Below are positions 1-6,668 of a DNA stretch of 9,083 nt, in pieces (position 1 is the stretch's first letter; every line of letters starts with the position of its first letter). The notes under the pieces are model-generated. The model was not told the DNA's origin. It ran no database searches and was given only the letters and a program-made list of their open reading frames with translations. The stretch is from JAOABV01 sp964473505. GTDB lineage: Bacteria; Hydrothermota; Tepidihabitantia; Tepidihabitantales; CAIPLT01. The stretch covers positions 1 to 9,083 of the forward strand of contig CAYYPG010000082.1 of NCBI GenBank assembly GCA_964473505.1, written 5' to 3'. The position numbers and the translations under genes are program-made.

Positions 1-63
1 AAAGTAGCCGTAGAATTAGGTCCTTGGAAGAGATACAATGTCTTGGCACAGCACCCACATTAG
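1..63 (+). CDS. Possible C-terminal fragment of a rightward gene
   Basis: Reading from base 1, the first frame is open for 20 codons and ends at TAG (61-63). The residues run KVAVELGPWKRY and then end NVLAQHPH. I do not recognise the family. A second frame (from base 3) is also open for a similar distance, so being open is weak evidence. The first frame is preferred because its composition is more protein-like. No terminator with a GC-rich stem follows. The stretch could equally be non-coding. Confidence 0.35.
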   Translation, partial: KVAVELGPWKRYNVLAQHPH

Positions 64-630
64 AATTTAGAATCTAAAAATAAAAGATTGATACCAAACA
101 TACTTTCCCAAATAATCGGACTGGATAATCATCAGAAATTAATTTTTCAATATCTAATGGTTGAAATCTTAATTGTTCCCGATTAGGTTTAATGAAATGA
201 GACACTTTACGGCCTAAGGTTAAATTCATAATTCATAAAATGAAAAAATAACATTAATCAGACCTAAAATACACATTTTTACCCAACCTCCCTATACCCT
301 TCTTTTAAGAGATGTTGCATTAAAATCTCTGAGAATCAATCTAATACTTAAAAATCAAATGGTTTTTAAGTTATATTGCCAATATAACCATTTTAATTAG
401 GCAGAACGTTTAAGTCTATATTTTAAGGTCTATTGGGCTTTATGTCTTCTGTCTCCGGATACAAAATATTTGCATTTGGAATCTGAGTGATGTAAACTAT
501 TTGGTAATGATAATAGCGCAGATTTGTCGGACACATATTATAATTACCTATTTATCATAGCCTAATTAACATACTGATTAACATACTGAATATCATATTC
601 GTCATCAGTCAAAATTTCAATAAAATTCGC
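64..630. other. Long gene-free spacer upstream of maf
   Basis: No convincing coding frame is seen on either strand over about 570 bases, and no tRNA-like or rRNA-like sequence. It holds a small dyad at 66-78 (TTTAGA-A-TCTAAA), just after the possible stop. An AT-rich hairpin lies at 370-388 (GTTATATT, loop GCC, AATATAAC). A 12-bp sequence, TTAACATACTGA, occurs twice in immediate tandem at 566-577 and 578-589. The word ATTCATAATTCATAA (224-238) recurs near 8202-8216. Confidence 0.6.
370..388 (+). repeat. AT-rich perfect hairpin
   Basis: GTTATATT (370-377) pairs exactly with AATATAAC (381-388) across a GCC loop. A weaker outer pairing of AAATG with CATTT is possible. CATTTTAATT follows, so it could act as a weak rightward terminator for a gene to the left. 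The stem is AT-only apart from one pair and the U-run is short, so that role is uncertain. Confidence 0.35.
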
Positions 631-658
631 TTGAATTTGTCAAAAATTGTCCTATACT
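631..658 (+). promoter_or_regulatory. Predicted maf promoter (leaderless type)
   Basis: TTGAAT (631-636) and TATACT (653-658) are separated by 16 bases and match a sigma-70-type promoter. The -10 box ends 9 bases before the ATG at 668, so transcription should begin within about 0-4 bases of the start codon. No Shine-Dalgarno sequence lies between them. Confidence 0.55.
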
Positions 659-667
659 TTGATACGA

Positions 668-1291
668 ATGAAATCGCCTATTGCTAAATACCATTCTAAA
701 ATACCAGTTTTTCTTGCTTCCCAATCACCTCGACGCCGAATTTTATTAAAAGAATTAGGAATCAAATTTAAGATACTAATTCCGAAAATTTCCGAATCTA
801 TTTCGGAAAAGAATCCGCGACTATATGCAATAAAGATTGCTTGTCAAAAAGTCAACGCAGTTGAACATAATGTAGAAAAAGGTATTATAATAGGTGTTGA
901 TACAATAGTTACGATTAACCGAAAAATTTTAGGCAAGCCCAAAAGCAAAATAGATGCTCAAAGAATCTTAAATCTTTTAAGCTGCAAGACGCATCAAGTT
1001 ATTTCTGGAATTTGTCTTTTATATAAACCGGGCAACTATATGATTATTGATTCCGAAGTAACCAAAGTAAAATTCCGCAAATTAACAAAAATTGACATAG
1101 AAAATTATCTTGCAACCCAAGAACCTTATGATAAAGCAGGTGCTTATGGTATTCAAGGTAAAGCCAGAATTTTTGTTGAAAGAATTGAAGGTTGTTATCT
1201 TAATGTTATCGGATTGCCTGTTAGTAAATTACTTAAACATCTTAACACCATACATCGTTTATTTATCAAAGAAAATAGACCCGGTTTATAG
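668..1291 (+). CDS. maf: Maf/YhdE-family nucleoside triphosphate pyrophosphatase
   Basis: Predicted cytoplasmic enzyme of the Maf/HAM1 superfamily. Members hydrolyse dTTP, UTP or modified nucleotides to the monophosphate plus pyrophosphate, and the family is linked to septum-formation inhibition. From the ATG at 668 the protein has 207 residues, normal for Maf. The N-terminal signature SQSPRR is at residues 18-23, GVDTIV at 76-81 with the probable metal/base Asp78, and KAGAYGIQG at 156-164. The pattern around KAGAYGIQG and the C-terminal GLP resemble the YhdE (dTTP/UTP) branch rather than the YceF branch. An in-frame TTG at 647 would add seven residues, but it lies within the promoter spacer, so the ATG is preferred. 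The gene stands alone and converges on the HEAT-repeat gene, 111 bases away. Substrate specificity is inferred from similarity. Confidence 0.93.
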   Translation: MKSPIAKYHSKIPVFLASQSPRRRILLKELGIKFKILIPKISESISEKNPRLYAIKIACQKVNAVEHNVEKGIIIGVDTIVTINRKILGKPKSKIDAQRILNLLSCKTHQVISGICLLYKPGNYMIIDSEVTKVKFRKLTKIDIENYLATQEPYDKAGAYGIQGKARIFVERIEGCYLNVIGLPVSKLLKHLNTIHRLFIKENRPGL

Positions 1292-1402
1292 CAATCTTGA
1301 TAAACTTTAACCGTTGAAATTATAAAAACGGATTGGACTTATTTTCAGAAAAATTTTAATACTTCCAAACAGGTTTTGATATCAATCAACGAAAATCAAT
1401 TT
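1292..1402. other. Convergent spacer between maf and the HEAT-repeat gene
   Basis: This 111-base spacer separates the 3' ends of two converging genes. The only dyad seen is CCGTT (1311-1315) with AACGG (1327-1331), an 11-base loop and no following U-run. A strong bidirectional intrinsic terminator is absent. Confidence 0.5.
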
Positions 1403-3016
1403 CTAAGGTTTACCCAATATTTTCTCCTGATTTATTTCTTTCAGTGCTTTTCGTGCGGCATCTTTTACTTCCGGAGTTTCTTTGCTAAAAGGCCAGGGTC
1501 GCACAATCTTTTTTAAAGGAGCGATTGCGCCTACATAGCCAATCTTCCCCAAAGCATGAATCGCACTAATCTTAACTTCAATGTCACTGGCATATAGATA
1601 GCTTAATAAAAACGAACCTGCAATTTCATCGCCAATTTCTGCGAGAGCATTGATTATGGCGGCTTGTACAGTTTCTTCTCTTTCTTCTTGTAATGCCCAG
1701 ATTAACGCATCAACTTTTTCTGTAATTTTTAATTTACCCAAAGCTTTGGCGGCTGTTGTTCTAACCAACGCAGACGGGTCATCATAAAGTTTTTTTAATA
1801 ACAAGTCGACCGACATCGGACTTTTTAATTCACCTAAGGACAAACAGACGGTCATCCGTACCCATAAACTATCGTGGTCAATATAATTGCTAAGTATAGG
1901 AATAAATTCTACATCGCCGATTTTACCAATTAATTGCACAATATTAAGTTGTTTTTGAACATCACGCTCACTGATAATTGTCGGTAAAAATTTAATAAGT
2001 TCTTTTCCGTTTTTACTCAAAGATTCGGTAGCCGCACTTACAATACTATTGTCTAAGCTTTCTAAACAAGTCAATAAAAACCGAATTGCTGATTCTGACT
2101 TTATTTTACCCAACGCTTCAATTGCGGTTAATCTTACATCTTGTTCAATATCATTTGCCAATTCTATTAACCTTGGTGTTGCAATGTTATCGCCGATATC
2201 TCCTAAAATTTTAGCACTCAATTCGCGCACTGATGCTTCATAATGTTTAGTATATTCCAATAATGGTAAGATTACTGGTTTGCCAATTTCTGATAATTTT
2301 AATCGTGTCCAATCTCTTTTATTAACATCATTTGACAATAACCATTCTTCATATGGTTTAATAACTTCGACACCAATCATTTTTAAGGCTGACATTGCTT
2401 TATTTCTAACCTCTAAATCAACATCATTGGTTGTTATTTGCCAAAGGCTATCACAAGCACGAGGATCACCTATTTTGCTTAAAGATTCGATTGCCGCAAT
2501 TCTTACTTCTTTTTCATTGTCCGATAAAAGCAACAAAATTGTGTCAACTGACAGTTTATCTTTAAGATTCCCTAATGCTCGAGCAGATGCTGCGCGTACA
2601 ATTGGTTCTGGTGCTTTAAGAAAATCCCTTAGGTATTCGACTGCCCAGAATTCTTTGATTCTTCCCAAGACATCAATTACTGCGGCTTTAACTGCAATGT
2701 TCCCTCCTTTTAATAATCCTAATAGTTCACTACTAATCGATGCATCGCCAATTTCGCCTAAAATTTTGACCACATTCATACGAATAATTTCATTGGGAGA
2801 CTTAAGGGCTTCAATTAAATATGGAATTGTTTCTTTACCCAATGCTAAAATAGTTGCAACTGCACTATCCCGAACAACTTGATTATCCAAACCAATCAAT
2901 GGTATTAATATTTCTGCGGCTTTTTTGCTCCCCAAACTCTTTAATGTTTTTAAAGCGGAAAGACGATTTTTAGGGTCTGAGGACAATAAATCTTCCACCA
3001 GTTTATCTTCTGTCAT
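1403..3016 (-). CDS. Large HEAT-repeat (PBS lyase-type) scaffold protein
   Basis: The 537-residue product consists almost wholly of tandem HEAT-like helical repeats of about 30 residues. I count about 17 copies of the second-helix pattern V-R-x-x-A-x-x-A-L-G-x-I/L-G. Examples are VRAASARALGNL, VRLTAIEALGKI, VRTTAAKALGKL and VKISAIHALGKIG. Several copies are followed by the typical D-x-x-A-x-x-x-L segment. No signal peptide, membrane segment or catalytic domain is visible, so it should be a soluble protein-binding solenoid. PBS-lyase HEAT repeats also occur in phycobilin lyases, but nothing here suggests pigment chemistry, and the partner cannot be told. The start is the ATG at 3016. It has no strong Shine-Dalgarno, only GATAAG a few bases upstream. 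A promoter lies about 140 bases upstream, so it is probably transcribed separately from proS. Confidence 0.9.
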   Translation of the reverse strand: MTEDKLVEDLLSSDPKNRLSALKTLKSLGSKKAAEILIPLIGLDNQVVRDSAVATILALGKETIPYLIEALKSPNEIIRMNVVKILGEIGDASISSELLGLLKGGNIAVKAAVIDVLGRIKEFWAVEYLRDFLKAPEPIVRAASARALGNLKDKLSVDTILLLLSDNEKEVRIAAIESLSKIGDPRACDSLWQITTNDVDLEVRNKAMSALKMIGVEVIKPYEEWLLSNDVNKRDWTRLKLSEIGKPVILPLLEYTKHYEASVRELSAKILGDIGDNIATPRLIELANDIEQDVRLTAIEALGKIKSESAIRFLLTCLESLDNSIVSAATESLSKNGKELIKFLPTIISERDVQKQLNIVQLIGKIGDVEFIPILSNYIDHDSLWVRMTVCLSLGELKSPMSVDLLLKKLYDDPSALVRTTAAKALGKLKITEKVDALIWALQEEREETVQAAIINALAEIGDEIAGSFLLSYLYASDIEVKISAIHALGKIGYVGAIAPLKKIVRPWPFSKETPEVKDAARKALKEINQEKILGKP

Positions 3017-3065
3017 ATACTTATCGCAATTTTATCCGGGTAATTATTATCTATTCCCTCGAAAT

Positions 3066-3090
3066 ACTAGTTTCTTCCAGTAAAACTAAT
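3066..3090 (-). repeat. Small hairpin in the HEAT-gene leader
   Basis: On the minus strand ATTAGTTT (3090-3083) pairs with AAACTAGT (3073-3066), with one G-U pair and a 9-base loop containing GGAAG. It lies in the predicted 5' leader about 50-75 bases before the ATG. A regulatory role is only a possibility. Confidence 0.3.
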
Positions 3091-3156
3091 TTTCTAGATT
3101 GAAAAATTTCTTAACCTTTCAATGTAATACTTAATGAGATTTTCCTATTTATTGAT

Positions 3157-3184
3157 ATTGTACTAAAAATTAACCAAATGTCAA
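3157..3184 (-). promoter_or_regulatory. Predicted promoter of the HEAT-repeat gene
   Basis: On the minus strand TTGACA (3184-3179) and TACAAT (3162-3157) are separated by 16 bases. The spacer ends in TTTTTAG, the same sequence found before the -10 box of the rho promoter. The predicted transcript start is near 3150, giving a leader of about 135 bases. Confidence 0.65.
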
Positions 3185-3190
3185 TAAACA

Positions 3191-3305
3191 ATTAAGAAAA
3201 CTCTTGAAAAATGCTCAAAAGACACCTTGCCCATAAGAAAAAATCAACAATTGTGCTTCTGCATCTCATGTCTTATGAACCAATATTGACTTTGTCAGAG
3301 TTCTT
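3191..3305. repeat. MITE-like element, unit 1 of a tandem pair
   Basis: This 115-bp unit begins ATTAAGAAAACTCT and ends TTGACTTTGTCAGAGTTCTT. Its ends form an imperfect terminal inverted repeat (AAGAAAACTCT against AGAGTTCTT). An internal inverted pair CATAAG (3233-3238) and CTTATG (3272-3277) adds a second stem. The unit has no coding content. It sits between the proS 3' end and the HEAT-gene promoter. Confidence 0.6.
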
Positions 3306-3422
3306 ATTAAGAAAACTCTGCCATATGTCCAGATTACACCGAAAACACAAAAGAAAAACCAAGAATTTCTCATATGGGCATGTTGTGTCACTTGAGATAA
3401 TATTAACTTTGTCAGAGTTCTC
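3306..3422. repeat. MITE-like element, unit 2 of a tandem pair
   Basis: This 117-bp unit directly follows unit 1 and has the same ends: ATTAAGAAAACTCT at the start and TTAACTTTGTCAGAGTTCTC at the finish. The 29-base end block matches unit 1 at 3282-3310 versus 3399-3427 with only two differences. The interior differs in sequence but again carries an inverted pair, CATATG at 3322-3327 and 3371-3376. At the junction, CAGAGTT (3296-3302) and AACTCTG (3314-3320) form a hairpin. The unit ends about 15 bases from the proS stop. Confidence 0.6.
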
Positions 3423-3437
3423 ATTAAATCTTTGTGT

Positions 3438-4880
3438 CTAATACGCTCGGGCATAATAGATAACGGTATCTGTCTCTTTTCCACAAATAATACATTTTCC
3501 CTTATGTTTTTCATCAAATGGGATACATCGAGGAGTTGTTTTTGTGGCTTCCACAATCACATTTTCACACTGCGGACTCTCACACCAAAAGATTTTAACA
3601 AATCCCGGTTTTTCCTCTAACTTTTTATTAAACTCTTCAATTGTGTATGCTTCCGAAATATTTTCCTGTAATCTTTTCTGGGCAGATTCAAACAAATTCT
3701 TTTGCGTTTGATTTAAGGTCGTCTCTACATTTTCTTTTATTTCTGATATCCGAACAAATCTTTTTCTGTTTTCATCTCGTGGCACAAAAACCACCTGTTC
3801 GCTTTCAACATCTCTCGGTCCAATTTCAATTCGTAATGGAACTCCACGCATTTCCCAATCATTAAATTTCCAACCTGGAGTATACTCAAGTCTATCATCT
3901 AAAAATATCCGATAATCATCTTTTAAGCTTTCATATATTTCTTTAGCCTTAACCAATACTTTCTCGTCATCTTTACCAAAAAGAATTGGCACCATCACAA
4001 TCTGAATCGGTGCAATTTTAGGCGGTAATTTTAAACCTTTGTCATCACCGTGGGTCATAATTAATGCGCCAATCAATCGTGTTGTGCATCCCCAAGAGGT
4101 TCCCCATGGATATTTTTCGATATTGTCCTCGTCCAAATATTTTATATTAAATGCCTTAGAAAAAAATTGACCTAAATTATGGGAGGTCCCAGCTTGTAAT
4201 GCTTGACCATCGGGCATTAATGCTTCAATCGTATATGTATGCAAAGCACCTGGAAACTTTTCACTTTCCGGTTTTCGACCATAAATTAAAGGAATTGCCA
4301 TATCATTCTGGACAAAATCTACATAGACATTCAACATCTTGATTGCTTCGGCTTCTGCTTCTTCTTTAGTCCGATGGAGCGTATGTCCTTCTTGCCATAA
4401 AAATTCAGTGGTTCTTAAAAATAATCGGGTGGTCTTTTCCCATCTAACGATATTACACCATTGGTTAATTAATACTGGTAAATCGCGATATGATTTTACC
4501 CACTTTGCATACATCGAACAAATAATGGCTTCTGAGGTTGGCCGAATTGCTAATCGTTCAATTAAATCCTCATCGCCACCTTTTGTTACCCAGGCTACTT
4601 GAGGCGAAAATCCTTTAACATGCTCAGCTTCTTTTTGTAAAAAACTCTCGGGGATAAATAACGGAAAATAAGCATTTTGGTGACCCGTAGCCTTAAATCT
4701 TTTATCTAATAACGATTGCATCAACTCCCAAATTCGATAACCATAAGGCCTAATGACCATACATCCCCGTACCGGCGCATAATCTGCCAATTCGGCTTTA
4801 AGAATAACTGTAGTATACCATTCAGATAAATTATCCTGTTTTGATGGTATCTCTTTTACAAATTCTTTTTGTGATGACAT
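3438..4880 (-). CDS. proS: Prolyl-tRNA synthetase, short Thermus/archaeal type
   Basis: This class II aminoacyl-tRNA synthetase charges tRNA-Pro with proline in the cytoplasm. Its 480 residues match the short ProRS type of Thermus, archaea and eukaryotes, not the roughly 570-residue bacterial type with an inserted editing domain. Recognisable blocks are SEWYTTVILKAELADYAPVR near the N terminus, HQNAYFPLFIP, RPTSEAII, motif 2 (RWEKTTRLFLRTTEFLWQEG) and the motif 3 region GTSWGCTTRLIGALIMTHGD. The C-terminal zinc-binding domain keeps four cysteines (433, 438, 463, 466), and the chain ends in the conserved terminal Tyr (RAY). The N terminus aligns well with Thermus ProRS from memory, which supports the ATG at 4880. 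No Shine-Dalgarno precedes it, and the -10 box ends 6 bases upstream, so a leaderless mRNA is likely. Confidence 0.96.
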   Translation of the reverse strand: MSSQKEFVKEIPSKQDNLSEWYTTVILKAELADYAPVRGCMVIRPYGYRIWELMQSLLDKRFKATGHQNAYFPLFIPESFLQKEAEHVKGFSPQVAWVTKGGDEDLIERLAIRPTSEAIICSMYAKWVKSYRDLPVLINQWCNIVRWEKTTRLFLRTTEFLWQEGHTLHRTKEEAEAEAIKMLNVYVDFVQNDMAIPLIYGRKPESEKFPGALHTYTIEALMPDGQALQAGTSHNLGQFFSKAFNIKYLDEDNIEKYPWGTSWGCTTRLIGALIMTHGDDKGLKLPPKIAPIQIVMVPILFGKDDEKVLVKAKEIYESLKDDYRIFLDDRLEYTPGWKFNDWEMRGVPLRIEIGPRDVESEQVVFVPRDENRKRFVRISEIKENVETTLNQTQKNLFESAQKRLQENISEAYTIEEFNKKLEEKPGFVKIFWCESPQCENVIVEATKTTPRCIPFDEKHKGKCIICGKETDTVIYYARAY

Positions 4881-4886
4881 ATGCCT

Positions 4887-4914
4887 AATTTACTATAAAA
4901 ATCTAATTTGTCAA
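4887..4914 (-). promoter_or_regulatory. Predicted proS promoter (leaderless type)
   Basis: On the minus strand TTGACA (4914-4909) and TAAATT (4892-4887) are separated by 16 bases. The spacer ends TTTTATAG, like the TTTTTAG of the HEAT-gene and rho promoters. Counting seven bases from the -10 box puts the transcript start at about 4880, which is the A of the proS ATG. Confidence 0.6.
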
Positions 4915-5343
4915 GCACACATTTCGAAAGTTCTGCACAGGTTTCCTTTTGGTTATTTTCATTTTGAGCAGGTATCTCACAACTATTGATTGGATTAGAA
5001 GCGAAAAACACTTTATTTCGCCTCTTCTTGTTTCATATTTAACACACATTATAATTATAGACTTTTGCCAAACTCACATTTTGAAAACGCCGCCAAAGTC
5101 AATATTTGTTTCCTAGGCATAAAATGTACAAACGAATATCGGGGTTTTTTATAAATTTTGGTATCTTGGGGCCTCTTCACAACAATAAAATACAATGTAT
5201 AAGTTTTCGTTTTGACTAATGAGAAAAACAACCAATTCAATCATAAAAAACTACTTACTGAGACCTTGTTAGGTGTATCTTATTTAGCAGGTTAATTTTA
5301 TCCGCGAATGGACTTTTAATTTATCGAAAACTTTGTCTCAATC
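4915..5343. other. Gene-free spacer between prfB and proS
   Basis: About 430 bases with no believable gene. The 61-codon minus-strand frame at 5055-5240 has no ribosome site, an odd composition and lies on repeat-like sequence. No GC-rich hairpin with a U-run follows prfB. The spacer contains a possible diverged copy of the MITE-like element at 5083-5208. Confidence 0.6.
5083..5208 (-). repeat. Possible diverged copy of the MITE-like element
   Basis: On the minus strand AATATTGACTTTG (5106-5094) is identical to the end block of the units at 3191-3422. The following bases GCGGCGTTTTCA are similar to their TCAGAGTTCTTA. About 120 bases away, GTTTTC at 5203-5208 is an inverted match to GAAAAC at 5083-5088. 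Size and end structure therefore resemble the tandem pair, in the opposite orientation. The interior is not recognisably similar. Confidence 0.35.
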
Positions 5344-6445
5344 TTATTTCGATTTTACTTTGTTCTGCTTCGATAAAAGGAAAGCATAGATGAAGTCATC
5401 TAAATCGCCATCCATCACTTTTTGAATATCACCATTTTCTAAACCTGTACGGTGGTCTTTAACCATCTGGTAAGGAAAAAAGACATAAGAACGAATTTGG
5501 TGTCCCCAAGCAATTTCTGTTTTGGTCTCTTCTAATTCTTGTAATTTTTCGTCTTGCTGTTTTTTATAGTAATCATAGAGTCGGGCGCGTAATATTTTCA
5601 TTGCATTCTGTTTATTTTGGAATTGTGAGCGCTCATTCTGACAAGTGACAACAATTCCGGTTGGAATGTGAGTAATTCTCACCGCAGAAGAAATTTTATT
5701 TACTGCCTGACCGCCGTGCCCACTAGCCCGAAAAGTATCGATTTTTAAGTCGTTAGGATTTATGTTTACTTCTACTTCTTCTATTTCCGGGTAAACGAAG
5801 ACCGCAGCAAATGAAGTATGTCGCCTTTTGTTCGCATCAAACGGTGAAATTCGTACTAATCGATGAATTCCGATTTCTGCTTTTAACAAACCATAAGCAT
5901 TTTCTCCTAAAACCTCAATTACTGCTTCTTTGATACCGGCTTCTTCGGCTGGTTGGTATTCCAGTATATTATATTTGAATCCTTTACGATTAAAATATTT
6001 AGTGTACATCCGAAAAAGCATCTCAGCCCAATCACAGGATTCAACTCCACCGGCACCGGGATGAATTGTTAAAATCGCCTTTTTGCTATCTTCCGGATTT
6101 AAAAACAGACTTTGATCTTGTAAATTGGATAAATCCTTTGCGATTTTCTGAAGATGAACATTCAACTCATCTTCAATTTGGTCATCGTCAACAAAAAGTA
6201 CTGCAAGTTCTTCAGCCTCTTTAAGTTCTGTTTTAATTTGTTCGACGGAATTAATGACTTCCGATAGTTTCTGAATTCGAGCTAATGTTTCTTTTGCCGA
6301 CTGGGGATTTTGCCAAAAATCCGGTTTCTGACTTTTCTCTTCTAAAAGAGCTAACTCTTGTTTTTTCTGGCCAATTTCAAAGAAACTCCTGCAAGGCAGT
6401 TAATCGTTCTGATAAGTCTTTGATAATTGACGGAAAGTCAGGCAT
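5344..6445 (-). CDS. prfB: Peptide chain release factor 2, programmed +1 frameshift
   Basis: RF2 recognises UAA and UGA in the ribosomal A site and triggers peptidyl-tRNA hydrolysis. The first frame runs from ATG at 6445 for 22 codons (MPDFPSIIKDLSERL, then TALQEFL) to an in-frame UGA at 6379-6377. After a +1 shift, skipping the base at 6379, translation continues EIGQKKQELALLEE to the stop at 5344. The joined protein has 366 residues, the usual RF2 length. The codon-recognition motif SPF is at about 200-202 and the catalytic GGQ at about 244-246, in RASGHGGQAVNK. SPF rather than a PxT motif separates it from RF1. The ATG overlaps the rpmE stop by 8 bases, so translation is probably coupled. 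Read without the shift, only a truncated 273-residue frame with a TTG start at 6165 appears; that is an artefact. Confidence 0.95.
6376..6390 (-). promoter_or_regulatory. RF2 programmed frameshift site
   Basis: On the minus strand the mRNA reads AGGAG-UUU-CUU-UGA-A. An internal Shine-Dalgarno (AGGAG, 6390-6386) lies three bases before the slippery CUU (6382-6380). The in-frame UGA follows at 6379-6377. The layout matches the E. coli site (AGGGGG-UAU-CUU-UGA-C), where slow termination at low RF2 favours slipping to UUU. The base after UGA is A, giving GAA (Glu), instead of the common C. Confidence 0.93.
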
Positions 6446-6647
6446 TAGGCTTTTTCTGATATCGTCTCCGATATTTTTCTACCCGTCCTGCGGTGTCAAT
6501 AATTTTTTGTTTACCGGTAAAAAACGGATGACATGCTGAACAAATTTCAACCGAAATTTTCGGTTTTGTTGACCGCGTTTTAACAACATTACCGCAAGAG
6601 CAGGTAATGATACAGTCAACATAATTGGGATGTATTTTGTCTTTCAT
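6438..6647 (-). CDS. rpmE: 50S ribosomal protein L31, zinc-binding form
   Basis: Small protein of the large ribosomal subunit that helps form an intersubunit bridge. From the ATG at 6647 it has 69 residues. The N-terminal KDKIHPNY is typical. Cys16, Cys18, Cys36 and Cys39 form the CxC...CxxC zinc site of the C+ L31 type, suggesting zinc-replete growth or a possible zinc-free paralogue elsewhere. The basic tail (YRRRYQKK) suits rRNA binding. A GTG at 6653 is also in frame, but GAGG at 6656-6653 is spaced five bases from the ATG, so the ATG is chosen and the GTG is part of the Shine-Dalgarno. It lies 21 bases after rho and overlaps prfB by 8 bases, the middle of one operon. Confidence 0.96.
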   Translation of the reverse strand: MKDKIHPNYVDCIITCSCGNVVKTRSTKPKISVEICSACHPFFTGKQKIIDTAGRVEKYRRRYQKKPNA

Positions 6648-6668
6648 TGTCACCTCGAATCTAATTGA

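Noticed and set aside
66..78. Terminator after the first partial frame
   Set aside because: TTTAGA-A-TCTAAA has a one-base centre, too tight for a hairpin, and no U-run follows.
2049..2882. Plus-strand frames of 64 and 200 codons inside the HEAT-repeat gene
   Set aside because: Antisense shadows of a clearly coding repeat protein.
3211..3556. Short open frames on both strands over the 3' end of proS and the tandem elements
   Set aside because: They are out-of-frame readings of proS continued through the repeat units.
5055..5240. 61-codon minus-strand open frame between prfB and proS
   Set aside because: No ribosome site, aromatic- and lysine-rich chance composition, and it overlaps the repeat-like sequence.
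5344..6165. A separate 273-residue RF-like gene starting at TTG 6165
   Set aside because: Coding similarity continues upstream without a break to the UGA frameshift site; the TTG has no ribosome site.
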